The position numbers and the translations under genes were made by a program. Shown here in pieces: positions 1-13,146 of a stretch of 64,000 nucleotides of DNA (within the stretch, counting starts at the first letter, position 1; each line of letters opens with the position of its first letter). The notes beneath the pieces were generated by a model. The model worked only from the letters and a program-made list of their open reading frames with translations. It ran no database searches and was not told the DNA's origin. The stretch spans positions 31,790,402 to 31,854,401 of the forward strand of contig NC_088301.1 in NCBI RefSeq assembly GCF_032854445.1. The letters are read 5' to 3'. The stretch is from Liolophura sinensis. Lineage: Eukaryota > Mollusca > Polyplacophora > Chitonida > Chitonidae.

Positions 1-3000
1 CCCCCGTCTCGTTGAATCTGGCCGCTCTGTGACCTAATTACAACGAAAACATACTCCCTCCTCCAACTCGTTTATCCCAATGACCAGCTTTCCTCGGGGG
101 TTCGGGCAACTCTATTGTTACCACATGAACTTATGACTCGTTTGACACCAATAAAACGAGACATAACGGACTTTGGGCCGGGTCGAAATGAGCAAAGCTG
201 TTGTTTACACCCAGTCACGTGACACATCAGCTGCGTACAGCGTTGTGATTTCTCCAGTGAGAAGGTTGGAACTGTTGAGTTTCATCGAATGCAACTTCTA
301 CAGCCAAGTTAACACGCCGTGAAAACGACCAGATTTGCGAGATTATCTCTTGTTGTTATTGATAACAGAGAGTACAGTTGTTACCAGTTTTTAAACGTAC
401 AACGCAAGAAAGAACACGAGAAGTGTCACTGTTAACTAGGTCAAGTCTTGACAGCTGAGTTGCGCGATTCAACAAAAGAAACGCAGTCTGTTTCAGTGTG
501 TCGATGTTTGAGGGATTCCGACGGGTTTGTATTTATTTTGTGCTTCATCGTGTGGATTAAATGTTATAGAAATAAACAGATGCCATCAATAGATAGATGC
601 TTAAATGCAGGACGTTTCTTCAACTTTGCGGAGTGTGGTCACGTCATCACTATTTCAGCCAGGACTAGTTATAATGCCTAAGCTGAAATCGAGGCAGTGC
701 GAGATAGCCGACCTGCTGTTTTTGTACATTCACATTATCCAGCTAGAAATTAGAGCTCGGTCCCAGTTTCTTCAGAAAATGATTTTTAAGTATTCGTTAT
801 AGAGAGACACATTTGCATGTTCACGTCACAGGAAGTTGTAAAATGATTTGGACACTAAATCGTTGATCTAGTCAGAGACCCAGTGATCATTCCTAAATTC
901 CTGTCGAAATAACTTTCTGCCTAAAAATCAAGCCTTGATAAGGCTATTGTACTGTGTATTATAATCAGAACACATATGTTAGAAAGTTAAAGGTCTTCAC
1001 TTTACACCAGCTGTTAACAGAGCCTGATTGTTTAATCAATCCAAACCAGGTCTGTTTTGTATACTGAATGGTAGATCTGATTAAACTTCATAGATTTACA
1101 TGTAGAACACTTTGTTCACTGGATTAACAAATCACAGAACATGCTTGCAAACAGTGGGAATACTACATCTGTACGTGTAAAATTTTACATGAAAATGTGT
1201 CTAGGTCAATTCCTTAAAAGATACTTGAAAAATAAGGACATTTTTTCCAATTTTAGCCAAAGGCATTGCCTGGGACTGACCTAGTTCATGTTATGCTAGC
1301 TTTAGCGGTTTGGCAGTAGAAGTTAGTGTTGCCGAAACCCATGGTATGTTTGCCAAACATACATTTTCGTGTGCATCAGATTACAATTTTACTGCCAGGA
1401 GGCTCCCAAGAGCCTTAACACAGAACTTCTTGTTCATTTTTACCAGGTTGCATGTGTAAAAACAGATTTGTAAGCAATATGTACCTACAGACTAAATAGT
1501 GGCAAATATTAAAGACCTTGTATGTTAATGGTAATTGAGTTAATGTAATTTATTTTGACTGACAGGACTATGACAAGGCGTGACATAAGAAACCAATTTC
1601 ATGTTGCCCTATAGGTGATTATGAACGAACAGCATAACATTTTAAGGGAGGGTTTTCTTAAAGAAAAAAAATCTTAGCTTGGGAATTTTCAACTGTGGTA
1701 TGTTCTGTAGCCACTGGAGCGCATCGAGCCGAAGCCAGGTGATGCCAGTCACTGACTCACTTTATTGTGCTATTTAAAAAAATGTTAACTTTGAGGTTTG
1801 TGTGACAAATGATGATATGCAATTTTAATTGAACAAATGTTCTGCCAGCCCCACAGATGCCAGAGAAACTATTTCGTTGAAAGACACATGGTTTTGTGTT
1901 TTGTGCATTTGTTGTGAGTGATGAAAGTTGCAGCCAATATCGCGAATCATTCTGGAGTCAAGTTATGAATTGCAATCTAGGTGATGAGGATAATTCACTT
2001 AAATGATTAAAACCAGCTGTTTTGCAGCAGGGCTGTTTATGCATTTTCTGTTGATGGTCACATCTAGATTAGCATTTTGGAAAAGACATGAAAGCCATTG
2101 AACACTAGAGCTTTCAAAACCCAAACTGTTTGCAGCTGACAGCCACCACTACAGAGATGTGGGAATGGAGGTAGAAGTGACCCCCTAGAGCAGCAGCGAG
2201 GTCTGGGGATGAATGGTGTTCAAGCTCAGCTGATCAGCTATAAAAAGAAATGCCTTGATCAGCTGTTCCAACCTACTGGGTGTAGTCCATGTAGGTCACC
2301 TATATGCCTAGTTTTTGGATGCGTTGTTGAACTTGCGCTTGTTGCTTTCATGACTACTGTTAGCTGTCAATAGATAATTAACCTATTTTTGAGTTTGGAG
2401 ATCGCCTGGAAACAACCGCGTGAAGTAAGTGTTCTTCCATTCTTTAGTGAAATATGTGCAGGTTGAATCTTATTGGCAGTGTTAAAAACTGAAGTTTCAT
2501 ATTTTTAGCCTGTCTCGGCTGTAGGCTTTAATACGTGTTTGTCAGGTGATCGGGGAATGAGCATTGCTGCAGCTATTTGATATGCTCCATTGTCAGATTG
2601 CTTTTTTTCATTGCCATGTGGTTACAAGATTATTTAGTTTTGTAAATAGACACCTGATTCTCTGTGATTACTAAGCAGTGTCAACTTTTAAGTGAGTGCA
2701 TATGTTATATTAATATCAAGTATACATGAGTGCCAACAATGTAGATAAGTTATAATTATATCAGTGGTGTTGATTTAATAATATGTTATTTGTCATGGCA
2801 AATGTAGGAAGGCACAAATAATTATGAATCTGTGTGAATTATTGTGAAGAAGGGTGTGCCATTTGACTGAGGCTGTGGTCTACATGTAATATTGTTAAAA
2901 TTTTAATTGTATTTATTACAGCGATTTTCAATAACCTCCTTTTATGATATATATTTTAAGATGAATTTAAAATACAATTGCTTTGCACCTTCTCTACCCA

Positions 3001-3657
3001 CACCCCATCCCACACACACGTATACACACGCACACACACTACGATGTAGGAGGTACAGTTCATTATATTGTGTACAATGTACAAGTATGTGAGAGAAATG
3101 ACATGATATAATTCCTGTTCTTTAGGTTGCTATGAAGTCACTTGCAGGGTTAAATTTCAAGAATGCTAGGGCCACCTGTTTTACTTACACAGGCCTGACT
3201 ATAAAAATGTATTTTTACTGAACGATGGTTAGTATGTCAGTAGTTCCTGTGTCAGTGTGCGCACATTTAAATGTAGTACGTAGAAACTTGTTCACAGTGA
3301 CCTGATTGATCAGTAGGACAGTCAGATAGGATTATCTCTGGTGGCATACTAAACTGATAGGCCTCACACCTGTCATACATTTATACAGATATGGCCTGTC
3401 ATGTCTGCAGAAACCTGAAGTTGTGCACGTACTGTGTACCAGATTCTGTATGAGGCATGTTACCAATGCAGTCTCATTTTGTCATTTGCCAACTTAAGTT
3501 CAGTTTCAGGTGATCATTCTATTATGGCACTAAAAATACTGTCTGGCTTTGCAGAATCGAAAGCTGTAGAAGCTACATGTATTCATACCACTTCAGCTCT
3601 GCATTTTATATGTCTGAGGATATGCAATTTAGTCACTGCTTTCATTATGATTAACAG
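1..3657 (+). other. Upstream region and probable 5' intron of the MARCH-type ligase gene
   Basis: No protein-coding exon can be supported here; the open frames at 448-802 are short and resemble nothing. The first ~450 bases are richer in CpG than the rest and carry an E-box palindrome, which suits a promoter. The coding exon at 3658 begins right after a good acceptor (TTAACAG), so at least one 5' untranslated exon should lie in this stretch. A GTAAGT donor-like site near 2424 is one possible partner, but I cannot prove it. A CA-rich stretch lies near 3000-3040. Confidence 0.4.
214..223 (+). promoter_or_regulatory. E-box palindrome GTCACGTGAC
   Basis: A perfect 10-base palindrome with a CACGTG core. 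This is the core of binding sites for bHLH-zip factors (USF, MITF/TFEB 'CLEAR' type). It sits in the CpG-richer window start, upstream of the MARCH-type gene. Function is inferred from motif and position only. Confidence 0.3.
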
Positions 3658-3661
3658 GGAG

Positions 3662-6068
3662 ATGATGACTGGCCAGATGAATCCACTGGATTTGAGGGAT
3701 GATGAGGTGGGAGAAGTGGCTGAATCGGACTCCCTGGTAGACCCAGAAGAGGGATGTGTGAGAGATCATCAGCTGGTTCTGTGGGCAGATGCTGCTGATA
3801 GGGACCGATATACCATGTACAATGTTCCACGTAGTTTGCCACCTAGTCTACCTGCCAGTACCACCATCACGCCTGTCCCGTCATCCCTCTGTATCTACTC
3901 TGTTAAAGTGCCCTTTTCCAGTGAGTCAGATATTGGCACTGATATTTTTTCAGCTTGTCGTATATGCCATTTACCTGGAGATGAACAGGACCCTATCTTT
4001 TCTCCCTGCAGATGTTCTGGAACACTACAATACATTCATTACAGTTGCTTACTGGTGAGTTTTTCTTGGGTTAGTTGATGAAAAAGAGTAACAGGAAACA
4101 TCTCTTCAATCATGATTGTTTGGATTATATTCTGCTTTAGAAATAATCATTTCTATACATGTGTGAATATTATTTTTTTGTTTTCTTTAAAACATTTTCT
4201 TACTAATTCCTCTCTTTGTACTTTCACACATTCCTTTCCACTGGGGAATTTGCCGATTGGTGCTTGCTTTTCAGGGTCTCCCCTTGGATACAGTATAAGA
4301 TGGTCACAAAAGTTTAATACAGAATGGGTTCTGTCCCATTCTTAGACGGGGCGGGATTCTTGAGCATTAAAGACATTAAATATCAATCATAAGTAACTGA
4401 ATAAATATATATTTTTAAACGATCTGATTGTATATATTTATTTCTTTATTTTGTTGTTCCCTTTTCATAGAAATGGATTCAGATATCTTCAAAGAAGTCC
4501 AGAAAGCCCCCAAGGTGTGAGTTATGTCACTACCAGTTCCATAGACACAAGAAATTTAGGGTAAGTCGTATTGGAGATGTACTTTCACACAAAGAAATGT
4601 CAAATCTAGTTTAAATTCAATTTCCACTAGATGAATCACAGCAGTGTAGTCATTTTTTAGCTTGTGTGCAATATCATTCTCTGAGCAGTGGTGTCCAATA
4701 AGAGTTAAAGTGTTAGAGGTCATTTTTTCTTATGGTGATCTAATCTTAGCTGTAAAGTAACAATTTCTAACCGTCACAGAAGGGAATGTTAAAAAATCAT
4801 TTGTAAAAAATCCACATTCATGCATAGTGCTTCATATATTTGAACTTTTGAGAAGGTAAGAGGAAATATCAAAATGATATGAGCTACCCCATTTCAAAAA
4901 AACTTAAAACTAATAACGCTATTTAATCACTGTTGGTCAAGAGTCTTCAAAAACAAAATCTTCGGCAGTTTCCATAAAATTTTCGTGGTGTGATGTGATA
5001 TTATTCCCAATGTAACGATGAATCAGATAGATGTGATGTCGAGTAAGCTAACTAGCTATCATCAAGCTTTATATTGTACCTTCACATTGTTGTACGTACT
5101 ATTTCCATTTTTTTTCTTCGTACATTTGTTGATCACCTAAAATGCATGAGCACCCACAGTTATAGTATTTGTGAGAAACAGTTACTTATGAATGCTTGTT
5201 GGCACGTTAGTTAATTAATCGACTATGGGATACGAATTTATATTAAGCATGTACTTGCATGAACCCTTGTACTTATCTGTGAGATATAGCATATGGTCCT
5301 ACATTTAGGTTGAACACAAGTAGGATGAGCTAAGACAGCCCGTTATCTAATTGTCACATATCCGTTGAGCTGGATATGGTGCACAGGTTTATCACGTGTG
5401 CAATGAACAAAGTTGTGAGAAAGTGAAGTTGCCATCAGTACTTCTTTGAATTTGTATACATCAAGGTGAAGAACCTATAAATGCAAAACCATCATATTTA
5501 ATATATACAGAAGTGACTAAGCTTCTGCATTCAGTCATACATGTACTTAAGTGTGATGGTCCAAAGTTTCCTTCATAGCGGACACAAGGGGTTGGGTGCT
5601 GATGCAGCTATGTATAGATTGGTACTGACAGAAGAAACCTGTTAATCTATGCATATAGTCCATACTACATCATAATTTTCTGCTGTCAAATTTTTGTTAC
5701 AGTTCCACTCTTGGAAGTTACCAAAGGTGAACCGCAGGGACAAGTGTCTACACACGATTTTCATACTGAACCTGCTAATAATGATATCCTGTGCCATAGC
5801 CACTGTGATGTGTTTCCTCTCTGATAAAGGCCAGATAACGAAGTTCCCTCAAAACCGGGCAGAACTAACGACGGAGGAAATTATTACGCTTTCATGTGGA
5901 GTGCTTTTTTTTGTCTCCTTCTTCATTGCTATGTCTGTGGAGATCAAAGCTAAACATACTGTGTACAAATTGGCAGTCAAGTTTCTTATGCAAAACATGG
6001 AGTGGGAAATTGAAGAATACGACCGGAAGAAAGACAAGCTGTATAGCAGAACAGAAGAATTTGTGTGA
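3662..6068 (+). CDS. MARCH-type (RING-CH) membrane E3 ubiquitin ligase, MARCHF1/8-like
   Basis: Three coding exons: 3658-4054 (ATG at 3662), 4471-4560 and 5703-6068 (stop TGA), all GT-AG and all joining in phase 0, giving 282 aa. Residues 99-150 form a RING-CH (C4HC3) finger: C99, C102, C116, C118, H126, C129, C147, C150, with spacing typical of the family. The finger is split by the first intron between 'HYSCLL' and 'KWIQ'. Exon 3 encodes two hydrophobic segments (about 178-200 and 221-239) joined by a short polar loop, then a charged tail. Known MARCH proteins with this layout sit in endosome or plasma membranes and use the cytosolic RING-CH finger to transfer ubiquitin to membrane proteins. 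The 'F-H-S-W-K-L' stretch and the loop after the finger look most like the MARCHF1/MARCHF8 group, but I cannot exclude another two-TM member. The start is the first ATG after the acceptor; an in-frame ATG follows directly. An upstream coding exon is possible but not needed. Confidence 0.88.
3956..4527 (+). other. RING-CH zinc finger coding segment, split by an intron
   Basis: Encodes the eight zinc ligands of the finger. The first six (CRIC, CRC, H and YSC) are in exon 3658-4054 and the last two (CELC) in exon 4471-4560. The intron between is 416 bases, begins GTGAGT and ends TTTTCATAG. Confidence 0.85.
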
Positions 6069-9000
6069 ACAAGGACATTATCTTGTCAATGCCTATTTCT
6101 ACATTGTAGCAGAACCTCGATCTAGAAGTTGTTTTATCAGGTAATCCCTGCACAAAGAAAGGTTTTTTCTTGTTCATCTATTTTTAATCCCTTAGGATAC
6201 AAGAAAAAAAGTGGTTCCCTTTGTTTACTTGAACTGTGGACAATATTTTTCTTGTCGTCTGTCTTTTGTATATGGCAACAGCAGTGGTGAAGGCAGAGTA
6301 CCTTGAGCTGAGACAGCTTTCTGTTATTGGACCTCCATGTGGGCATTACTGTACTAATTACTTTGTGCTGTGGCATATAAGTGCTGAACAATATTTGTAT
6401 GACAAATACAGCCTTTCTTAGTTTCCCGGCTTCATTTCTGGCACAGTCACGGGGACTAACATTACCAGGAGAGGTTATTGACTTGTGCCAGTGAACATTC
6501 TGTGATGTGTATGGTGTCTTTGTGGCATTTGTGTCCTTGAAGACATGTCAGGCTTCATTATATTTTATCAAGTGGAGTACATGATTAGGGGTATTGGAAA
6601 GTGTTACTTCCACGGTTATCTGATGTGAAGAACTCCTGTGGAAATGTAAGATTTTCAAGTATGTACTTGTAGCTCAGCCTTCGCCCTTCAGGTATTATGC
6701 GATTTCCAGCTCAGTTCTACATCAAATCAGCCGTTTTGGCCTGGACATAATTTCAGTTTCATGTAGGTTTTTGCAGTGGTTATATATGTATTAGATACCA
6801 ATGCACATTTATTCATACAAGCAGCATGACCTTTGCAAATAATCAAATGCAAACTTCATTTGAGGATTGAAACTTTTGACTTGTCTCATTTGGTTACACA
6901 GCATTGTGTGTGACACACTTCATCTTGCTTCATGTACAATTTTGTACATAAACATAGAAAACCAAATATTTAATGGTAAGGGTACTTACTGCTATCGTGG
7001 AAGTTGCAACCATGTGCTGGATTAAATTTGCTTAGAGTGTATACACGTGTACATGTATACATGTGCTAATCTTTCAGGGAGTTTTGTTTGTTACCTGCTG
7101 ATTCATGAAGCATGTGCTAATATTTGCTTTTCATTTGCAGTATACTGTCATCTGTTTTAGATTAAATGTTCATATTTTCTGCATTGTACATGTATATAGA
7201 TAATAATAATAATAATAATACCTGCTAGGTGGTTACTGTTGTGCTAACATTAAATGTTTTAACTAAACAAAACCCAGTTAATAATGTTGCCACTTGTGTG
7301 CAAAATGTGCTACTGTATCTGTTAAAAATGTGACATTGGATCTAACTGCCCCCCTGGAAGTAATTTATGTTGATTGAAAGAAATAGAGGGGATTGTTTGC
7401 ACTAGCAATAACTGAAAATGGCTAGTGACATTAGAGAGAAGTTCATTGGAATTTATCAGAAAACATCTGCCATTAAGCCTGTGGGAAAATCAGCTATTGC
7501 TGCAAGTGTTGCAAAGATAAATCAGGGTGTAATGGTAATTTTATAATCGTATTAAGTATACATAATCATTCAATATGTACATGGGGCTCTACCAATATTG
7601 TTAATTTAAAATAATGTCTGCATAATGTGCTAACTTCGCACAGTACTGGTTATTATTTTATAGACATGATCTATATTACCTTAGTGTATTTTACCTCTAT
7701 TCAAGTTACAACCTGTTTATGTAAAGATATTTTTGCTGTTGAGTTTGTTTCTTCACTGATGTTTAAAGTGTGAGTCCTGAAGACCTGATCTACTTCTACT
7801 TCTTTGAAGATTCATATAATTATATTTTTTTAAAATATGTTCAAACTGGAATCTCAAGGTACATGTTCAACATAAACTGCCTGGCCAATGGACAAGCTCA
7901 ACTGTGATGGTGTCAACATGGTGTTTTTCTTTTGTCTTGTTTTTTCCCCATTGTTTCCTGTACATGTACCATTGTGTGTCTTCAAAGTTCAAGCCATATG
8001 CCAGGCATAAAAAAACCTCTCCTTTCATTTAGTGTAATCATACATATTGTGCATAAACAATTAAACTGCAGTGTAGTTATTTATGTACATGTATGTCACC
8101 TTATTTTGTATTGTTGACAAGATTCATGGTAATAATTTGCTTGTATGAGGACTATAATCCATGATTTGGGCGATGATTAAGTGATAAAACATGTCTTGGA
8201 CTGAAGTGAAATATTAGTGTACAGGAGGTTACTGTTAGTTGCCTTTTTCGCAGTACCATGTTTTGATTTGTGAGAGAAAAGGGAGAGAAGATACTGTAAT
8301 ATGTCCAGAAAGTATTGGAAACTACCAATATATTTTATGAATTACAGTGGGCTTGCAGTATACATATAGGTGTATATAAGATCAGTATTAAGGTGGTATA
8401 CATGTACCCTGATTTGTTACATGTACCATTTTTTTCGCTTCATAAGAAGAGGGAATGATGTGCATTTTTGTACATGTGCATCTGGGATTCACACAAGTCA
8501 AATATTCACGGATGAGATTGGAATTAAATGAGAGTGTTGTTTCAGAATACACAGTGTCGTAGGTAGCGTTACATATGGAATGGGTCTAACCTTCAGTCAG
8601 TTGTCTGGAAGAGAGATGATGATTTTTATGCCACCTTGTAGTTCACTTTGTTTACAGTACACCGAGTTTACAGCTCTAAAATTTGCTATATTTCATGGGA
8701 AATATTACTTTTAGGGTTTAAATATTATCTTGTGTTGTGGTAGAAAAATCTGTACCTTACATGTTGGACCATGAGAAAGTGAAGACTGACCAAATTCGAA
8801 GTGCTTAGTCCAGATTATGGTGCTCATGTAAGCTACATGTATCTACATGTACTTTTGTTCAAGGCTGAGTATATGTATAAAATAATGCTAGTGCCTGTCG
8901 CTGTTGTTGATGGAAATTCAAGATAAATCCCTGAAGATTGAAACTGTCGTCAATTTAGCAAATTACATGTATTCAAATATAATAACAAATGTAAACCACA

Positions 9001-10805
9001 CTTTTGAACTACTGAAACTGAGGAAGAAATCAATGTTTGATTCAAGACCACTATGCGTGTGTTATACTTTTTTTACACACAACATTCCTCTTTATGAAGC
9101 ATATATATTATATGTAAGACGTCACCCTTAGAAGACCCCCCCCCCTTGAGTCATCACTGATGTTTACAAGACTGTAAATACTTGAGATATGTGACCTTTG
9201 GGGACTGAGGTGCAACCACACTCAACAAAAGGTCATGAGTGTTGCCAGTGACCTGATTTGATGGTTGAAAACGTCGAATATTGGGTCACTTTGCTCACTA
9301 TAATGCTGGTGTCCAGCATATGGTTGTGAGATCTACTATTTTAGGGCTATATTTAACTTGGTTGGGGAAAGCATTATAATGGGGTTAATGATATGTTCTG
9401 CAGCATGCGGTAACGAGCTATTGATAGCCTTAGGCAAGTGTCTTGCTGACCTCAGAAACCAGAGCTGCCAACACCCTACCCATGACCTTTCCGAGTAACT
9501 GGTAAACACCCCAAGCTTTCTGATAGCTGTGTCCAGTGATATCATACCTATACAAATATCACTGACATGTTGAAGGCACTGTGCAGTATTTACAGGTCCT
9601 AATCTAGGTGTTGTAGGTCTGGTACACTTTTGTCTCGATGGAAGAGTGGGATCATTTTGCCTAAAAAGGACGCTTTTGGGTGAAACTGGAAAAGGATAGC
9701 CTCTCGGTATCACAGACTGAATTAACCTAGATTAGACCCTGAATTGCTTAGATTGTATAAGAGGTTATGACTAAGTTAAATAACGTTCATTTTGATAACA
9801 TCTGGAACGTCTGGCGTTTTCGTATACATCCCACAGTACAGTTGCTTGGCCTCTTCCTCTGATTAGAGCTCATGTAATTCAGCAAAATTTATCTGCATTC
9901 ATGATGGGTTTTTCTCTCTGCTGTGCATCAGTGTAAGAACATACATAGTAGAGTAGTGGGGCGTTACAAAGAATGAACCATTTCATTGTGCTTGGAGTAC
10001 ACTGACCTGTTTTGCCTTGCGTGTGACGGTTTGTCGCCTTAACTATCACTGAAAGGAACAAGGGTTAAAATATGGAATAAGTTTAGGGACCCAATACAGC
10101 CCAGGCTCATTTGTTAAAATTAATTATCACTAAATGATTGTTGGACATAGGGATTGTATTGAGAACCTTCAAGGCCAGCAAAGGAATTATCTCAATTTAA
10201 ATTAAGTAATTACACTACAGTGTGTCAAATAAGTAGAATCTGTTAATGGTTTTTATTTTATTGTTTATTGCTTCTCAGAAGCTGGGATATCTTGTACATA
10301 TATCCTACGTTATGCTGCTTTTGAGGGAAACTGGAAAACTACATGTCTGTGTACAGGTAATTCACGAAATATTTTGCTTGAAAATGTATCACATCGTCTT
10401 GTATTATAATATGGATATAACTATTTTAGTAATTAGAATTATAGACTTGTAAATAGACGTGGATGGCAAACGTTCATTGGCAACATAGTTCCAATTTTTT
10501 TACTAAGTGCTGTAAATATGTACAGGGATCATATGATCGCGTGATCTTGCCTTTTCTGAGAAAAGATGATTTATGTATTGATTGTACATACGTACAGCTG
10601 CCTACCCCTCTCAGTATATGTACAGATGCTATGTGCTTGATATTATTTAACTTGTTAATATCATGAAATACACGTTTGTCTTTCGTTACAATTCTTCATT
10701 TGTGATTGCTCTGGATTTTCTGTGGAATTGAATGCATGGGCCTTTATACTTTTACATTTATGTAAACCTACATACATGTTTGTATATGTATGTAAAATGG
10801 TAAAT
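6069..10805. other. 3' flank of the MARCH-type gene and gene-poor intergenic DNA
   Basis: The 3' UTR starts here; its end is not clear. ATTAAA hexamers occur at 7021 and near 7162, but no strong AATAAA is evident close to the stop. A short TAA microsatellite lies at 7200-7220 and a C-run at about 9137-9146. The longest open frame (9336-9713, - strand) resembles no family I know and is treated as chance. Palindromic ACATGTAC-like words are frequent. Confidence 0.5.
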
Positions 10806-10825
10806 TGGCTTTCTTGAGCGTGTAG

Positions 10826-11061
10826 TCGACTTGGCAACACGGGCACAACGACTCAGGAGCCTCTCTCCAGTGTGGTTGCTGTGAGTTCAAGTCCAGCCCT
10901 TGCAGGCTTCCCCTCTGGTCATACATGGGAAGGTATGCTAACAGCCTGTAGATGGTTGTGGTTTCCCCTCTTGCTCTGGCCGGTTTCCTCCCACCAGTAT
11001 ACGCCATCGTATAAATGAAATATTCTTGAGTAATTTTTAGTATTGATAAATAAAATAAAAT
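10826..11061 (+). repeat. tRNA-derived SINE, diverged copy
   Basis: Diverged tRNA-like head with 'GTGAGTTCAAGTCCAG' (B-box region), then the family body ('CATACATGGGAAGG', 'GGTTTCCTCCCACC') and a shortened tail 'ATGAAATATTCTTGAGTA' running into AATAAAATAAAAT. Confidence 0.8.
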
Positions 11062-12372
11062 AAGTGGCACCTTAACATATTCTGGGGCCGATTCCTCAAG
11101 GCCATTTCAAAATTTGAAAGGCGATCTTAGAGCTCATTTTTTGGTTTTAAAAATTAAAATTGCGTTCGCTGCTTTGGTGCCGGTTCTAAGTCAAGAGATT
11201 TATCATATGTACCTGACTAAGGGCGGTGGTTTGCTCCAGGCATCCACTACAAACCAGACTGCATTCTTAAAAACGTCTTAATCACGGCTTTAATCAGCAA
11301 TCAGATAAGAAATAAAACAAGAAAGAGAACAAAATGAGTGAAATGTGATTTGAACGGTTGTATTTTTTAATTTTTTTTATCGTGGGAGTGAAAATAGAAA
11401 ACAATGAATAGGGGGGCCTATACTCAACAAGACTGAACTCACAGAGCCATGTATCATATTGTGTTTTTAATTATTGGCTTAAGGTTTAAAAGCGCACAGT
11501 CTCAGGAAGCAATCTCTACCGAAATACAGCACTTACATGAGCATTGGCTAAAGGAATGTTTACGCTTAAATAAGAAGTTGCAAAATATATGTAAAGAATA
11601 TACCCACGGCAATCAGAGCTAAAGAAACGTCTATACGTTTAGATAAGAAATTATGAAATATGAGTGAATAGACTGTAATCACATCCAAAAATCGCTTAGC
11701 TTAAGTTATGAAGTGTGTCAATAATACACATAGTAAACACAGTTAAAGAAATGCTTAAACTGACTGAACAAGTTATAAAGTGTGTAAAGAGAAACCTCAA
11801 ACCTTAATTTACACTTCGAGTGGAAGGAAAGGAAACGTTACACTCAGCGATGGAGACGATGGTGGATCAAGAAAGAAAAGTGATTAAACAACAAAAACAA
11901 AGAAAGGTACTGCAAGGAAACGTTAACGCCAGCTAAGGGAGGTGAAATGAAACGTTTTCGTACACTGAGGAGAGAACACCTTTTACAGTGGGAGGAGTAA
12001 GGAGCGTAGTGTAAATACTTACAACTGTGAAGCGTGCAGAAGGAACGGTTTACACTTTGCAGTCGCAGCTGTAAGCAGGGTAGTGAAAACAGTTATATTT
12101 TGAAGTCTGTAGGTTTTTACAGTGGGAGAACTGTGTAAGGAGGGTAGCTGAAACATTTGCGCCCTGTGAGGAGATTGAACACTGAAGTGAACATTACCGA
12201 TATGACAAAGCTCTGTGCAAAACTTTTGTTATATCGTTCGTCAAGAATTTCTACATCATGTGTAAGTTTCCATGTATATGCATAAATATATTTGGAGCCA
12301 GCAATGCTGAATGCGCGTCTAGTATGTGATGAAACGGCATGCAAACAGGTAGGGTGGATCAGGATTTAAGTG
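11062..12372. other. Intergenic DNA with a weak degenerate array
   Basis: No gene is supported. From about 11950 to 12170 a loose theme recurs ('CAGTGGGAG', 'GTAAGGAG', 'GAAACGTT/GAAACATT'), suggesting an old, strongly diverged tandem array. The remainder shows nothing recognisable. Confidence 0.35.
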
Positions 12373-12466
12373 GCCTTCTGTCCGAATACCATCCTGATTA
12401 GCCTGTGTGTTTGTGTGGCCTTCTGTCCGAATACCATCCTGATCAGCCTGTGTGTGTGTGGTTTGT
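12373..12466 (+). repeat. Tandem duplication, unit about 46 bp
   Basis: Two nearly identical copies beginning 'GGCCTTCTGTCCGAATACCA' and ending in a TGTGTGTG stretch, directly adjacent. Confidence 0.8.
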
Positions 12467-12640
12467 GGTTTACAGACGTCAGCTGCTCTGTCTCCATGAC
12501 ACACGCCGTTTCAGCATTGCACCAGAAATCCACCATACAGCCTCTTAATTATCCATTATGAGGCGAGAATTTAACCAGACCGCGTTAGCAAAGGAAAACT
12601 GTTCATCATAAAAACATGCATTGGATAGTGATGCATTTAG

Positions 12641-12641
<1 letters not shown>

Positions 12642-12695
<54 letters not shown>
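12642..12695 (+). repeat. (CT)n microsatellite
   Basis: An essentially uninterrupted CT dinucleotide run of a little over 50 bases. It creates a spurious Arg-Glu open frame on the other strand. Confidence 0.97.
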
Positions 12696-12697
<2 letters not shown>

Positions 12698-12951
12698 ATG
12701 TGTCACTTTTTTGGAGTACGCGCAATCCAAGAAGCCACTTTTTATAAAGCCAATTTTTACTTTGGGAGGACTCCAAAATTCCGTTGAAATGCTCTAATGT
12801 TTCTGAAAGTACACGAATCAGTTCTTTTTTTCCCAAGGTCAGACTAATTCCATGCACGGTTGAACTTGAGTATAGTGATCAACAAAATTACTAATCTTGA
12901 CATAATGCATCGTTTTGTCATGTATACCTATAGTTAATTCTAAGAAAGGGA

Positions 12952-13146
12952 GGTCTCCGTGGCCGAGGTGGTTAGCGTGCCAGCGCGGCGCAATGTCCCA
13001 GGAGTCTCTCACCAATGCGGTCCCTGTGAGTTCCAAGTCCGTGGTCGTGGGTTTTCCCCGAGCTCTGACCGGTTTCCTCCCATCATAATGCTGGCCGCCG
13101 TCGTATACTGAAATATTCTTGAGTACGGCGTAAAACGCTCAGCAGT
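12952..13146 (+). repeat. tRNA-derived SINE with internal deletion
   Basis: Head 'GGTCTCCGTGGCCGAGGTGG', B-box region 'CCCTGTGAGTTCCAAGTCC', then a jump straight to 'GGTCGTGGGTTTTCCCCGAG' (the body segment with 'GTACGTGGGAAGGTC' is missing), followed by the standard tail 'GAAATATTCTTGAGTACGGC'. Confidence 0.85.

Noticed and set aside
9336-9713. 125-codon - strand open frame as a gene
   Set aside because: No recognised motif, no splice context and ordinary intergenic composition. Length is within what chance gives in 64 kb on six frames.
12545-12730. Arg-Glu repeat ORF
   Set aside because: Translation of the CT microsatellite.
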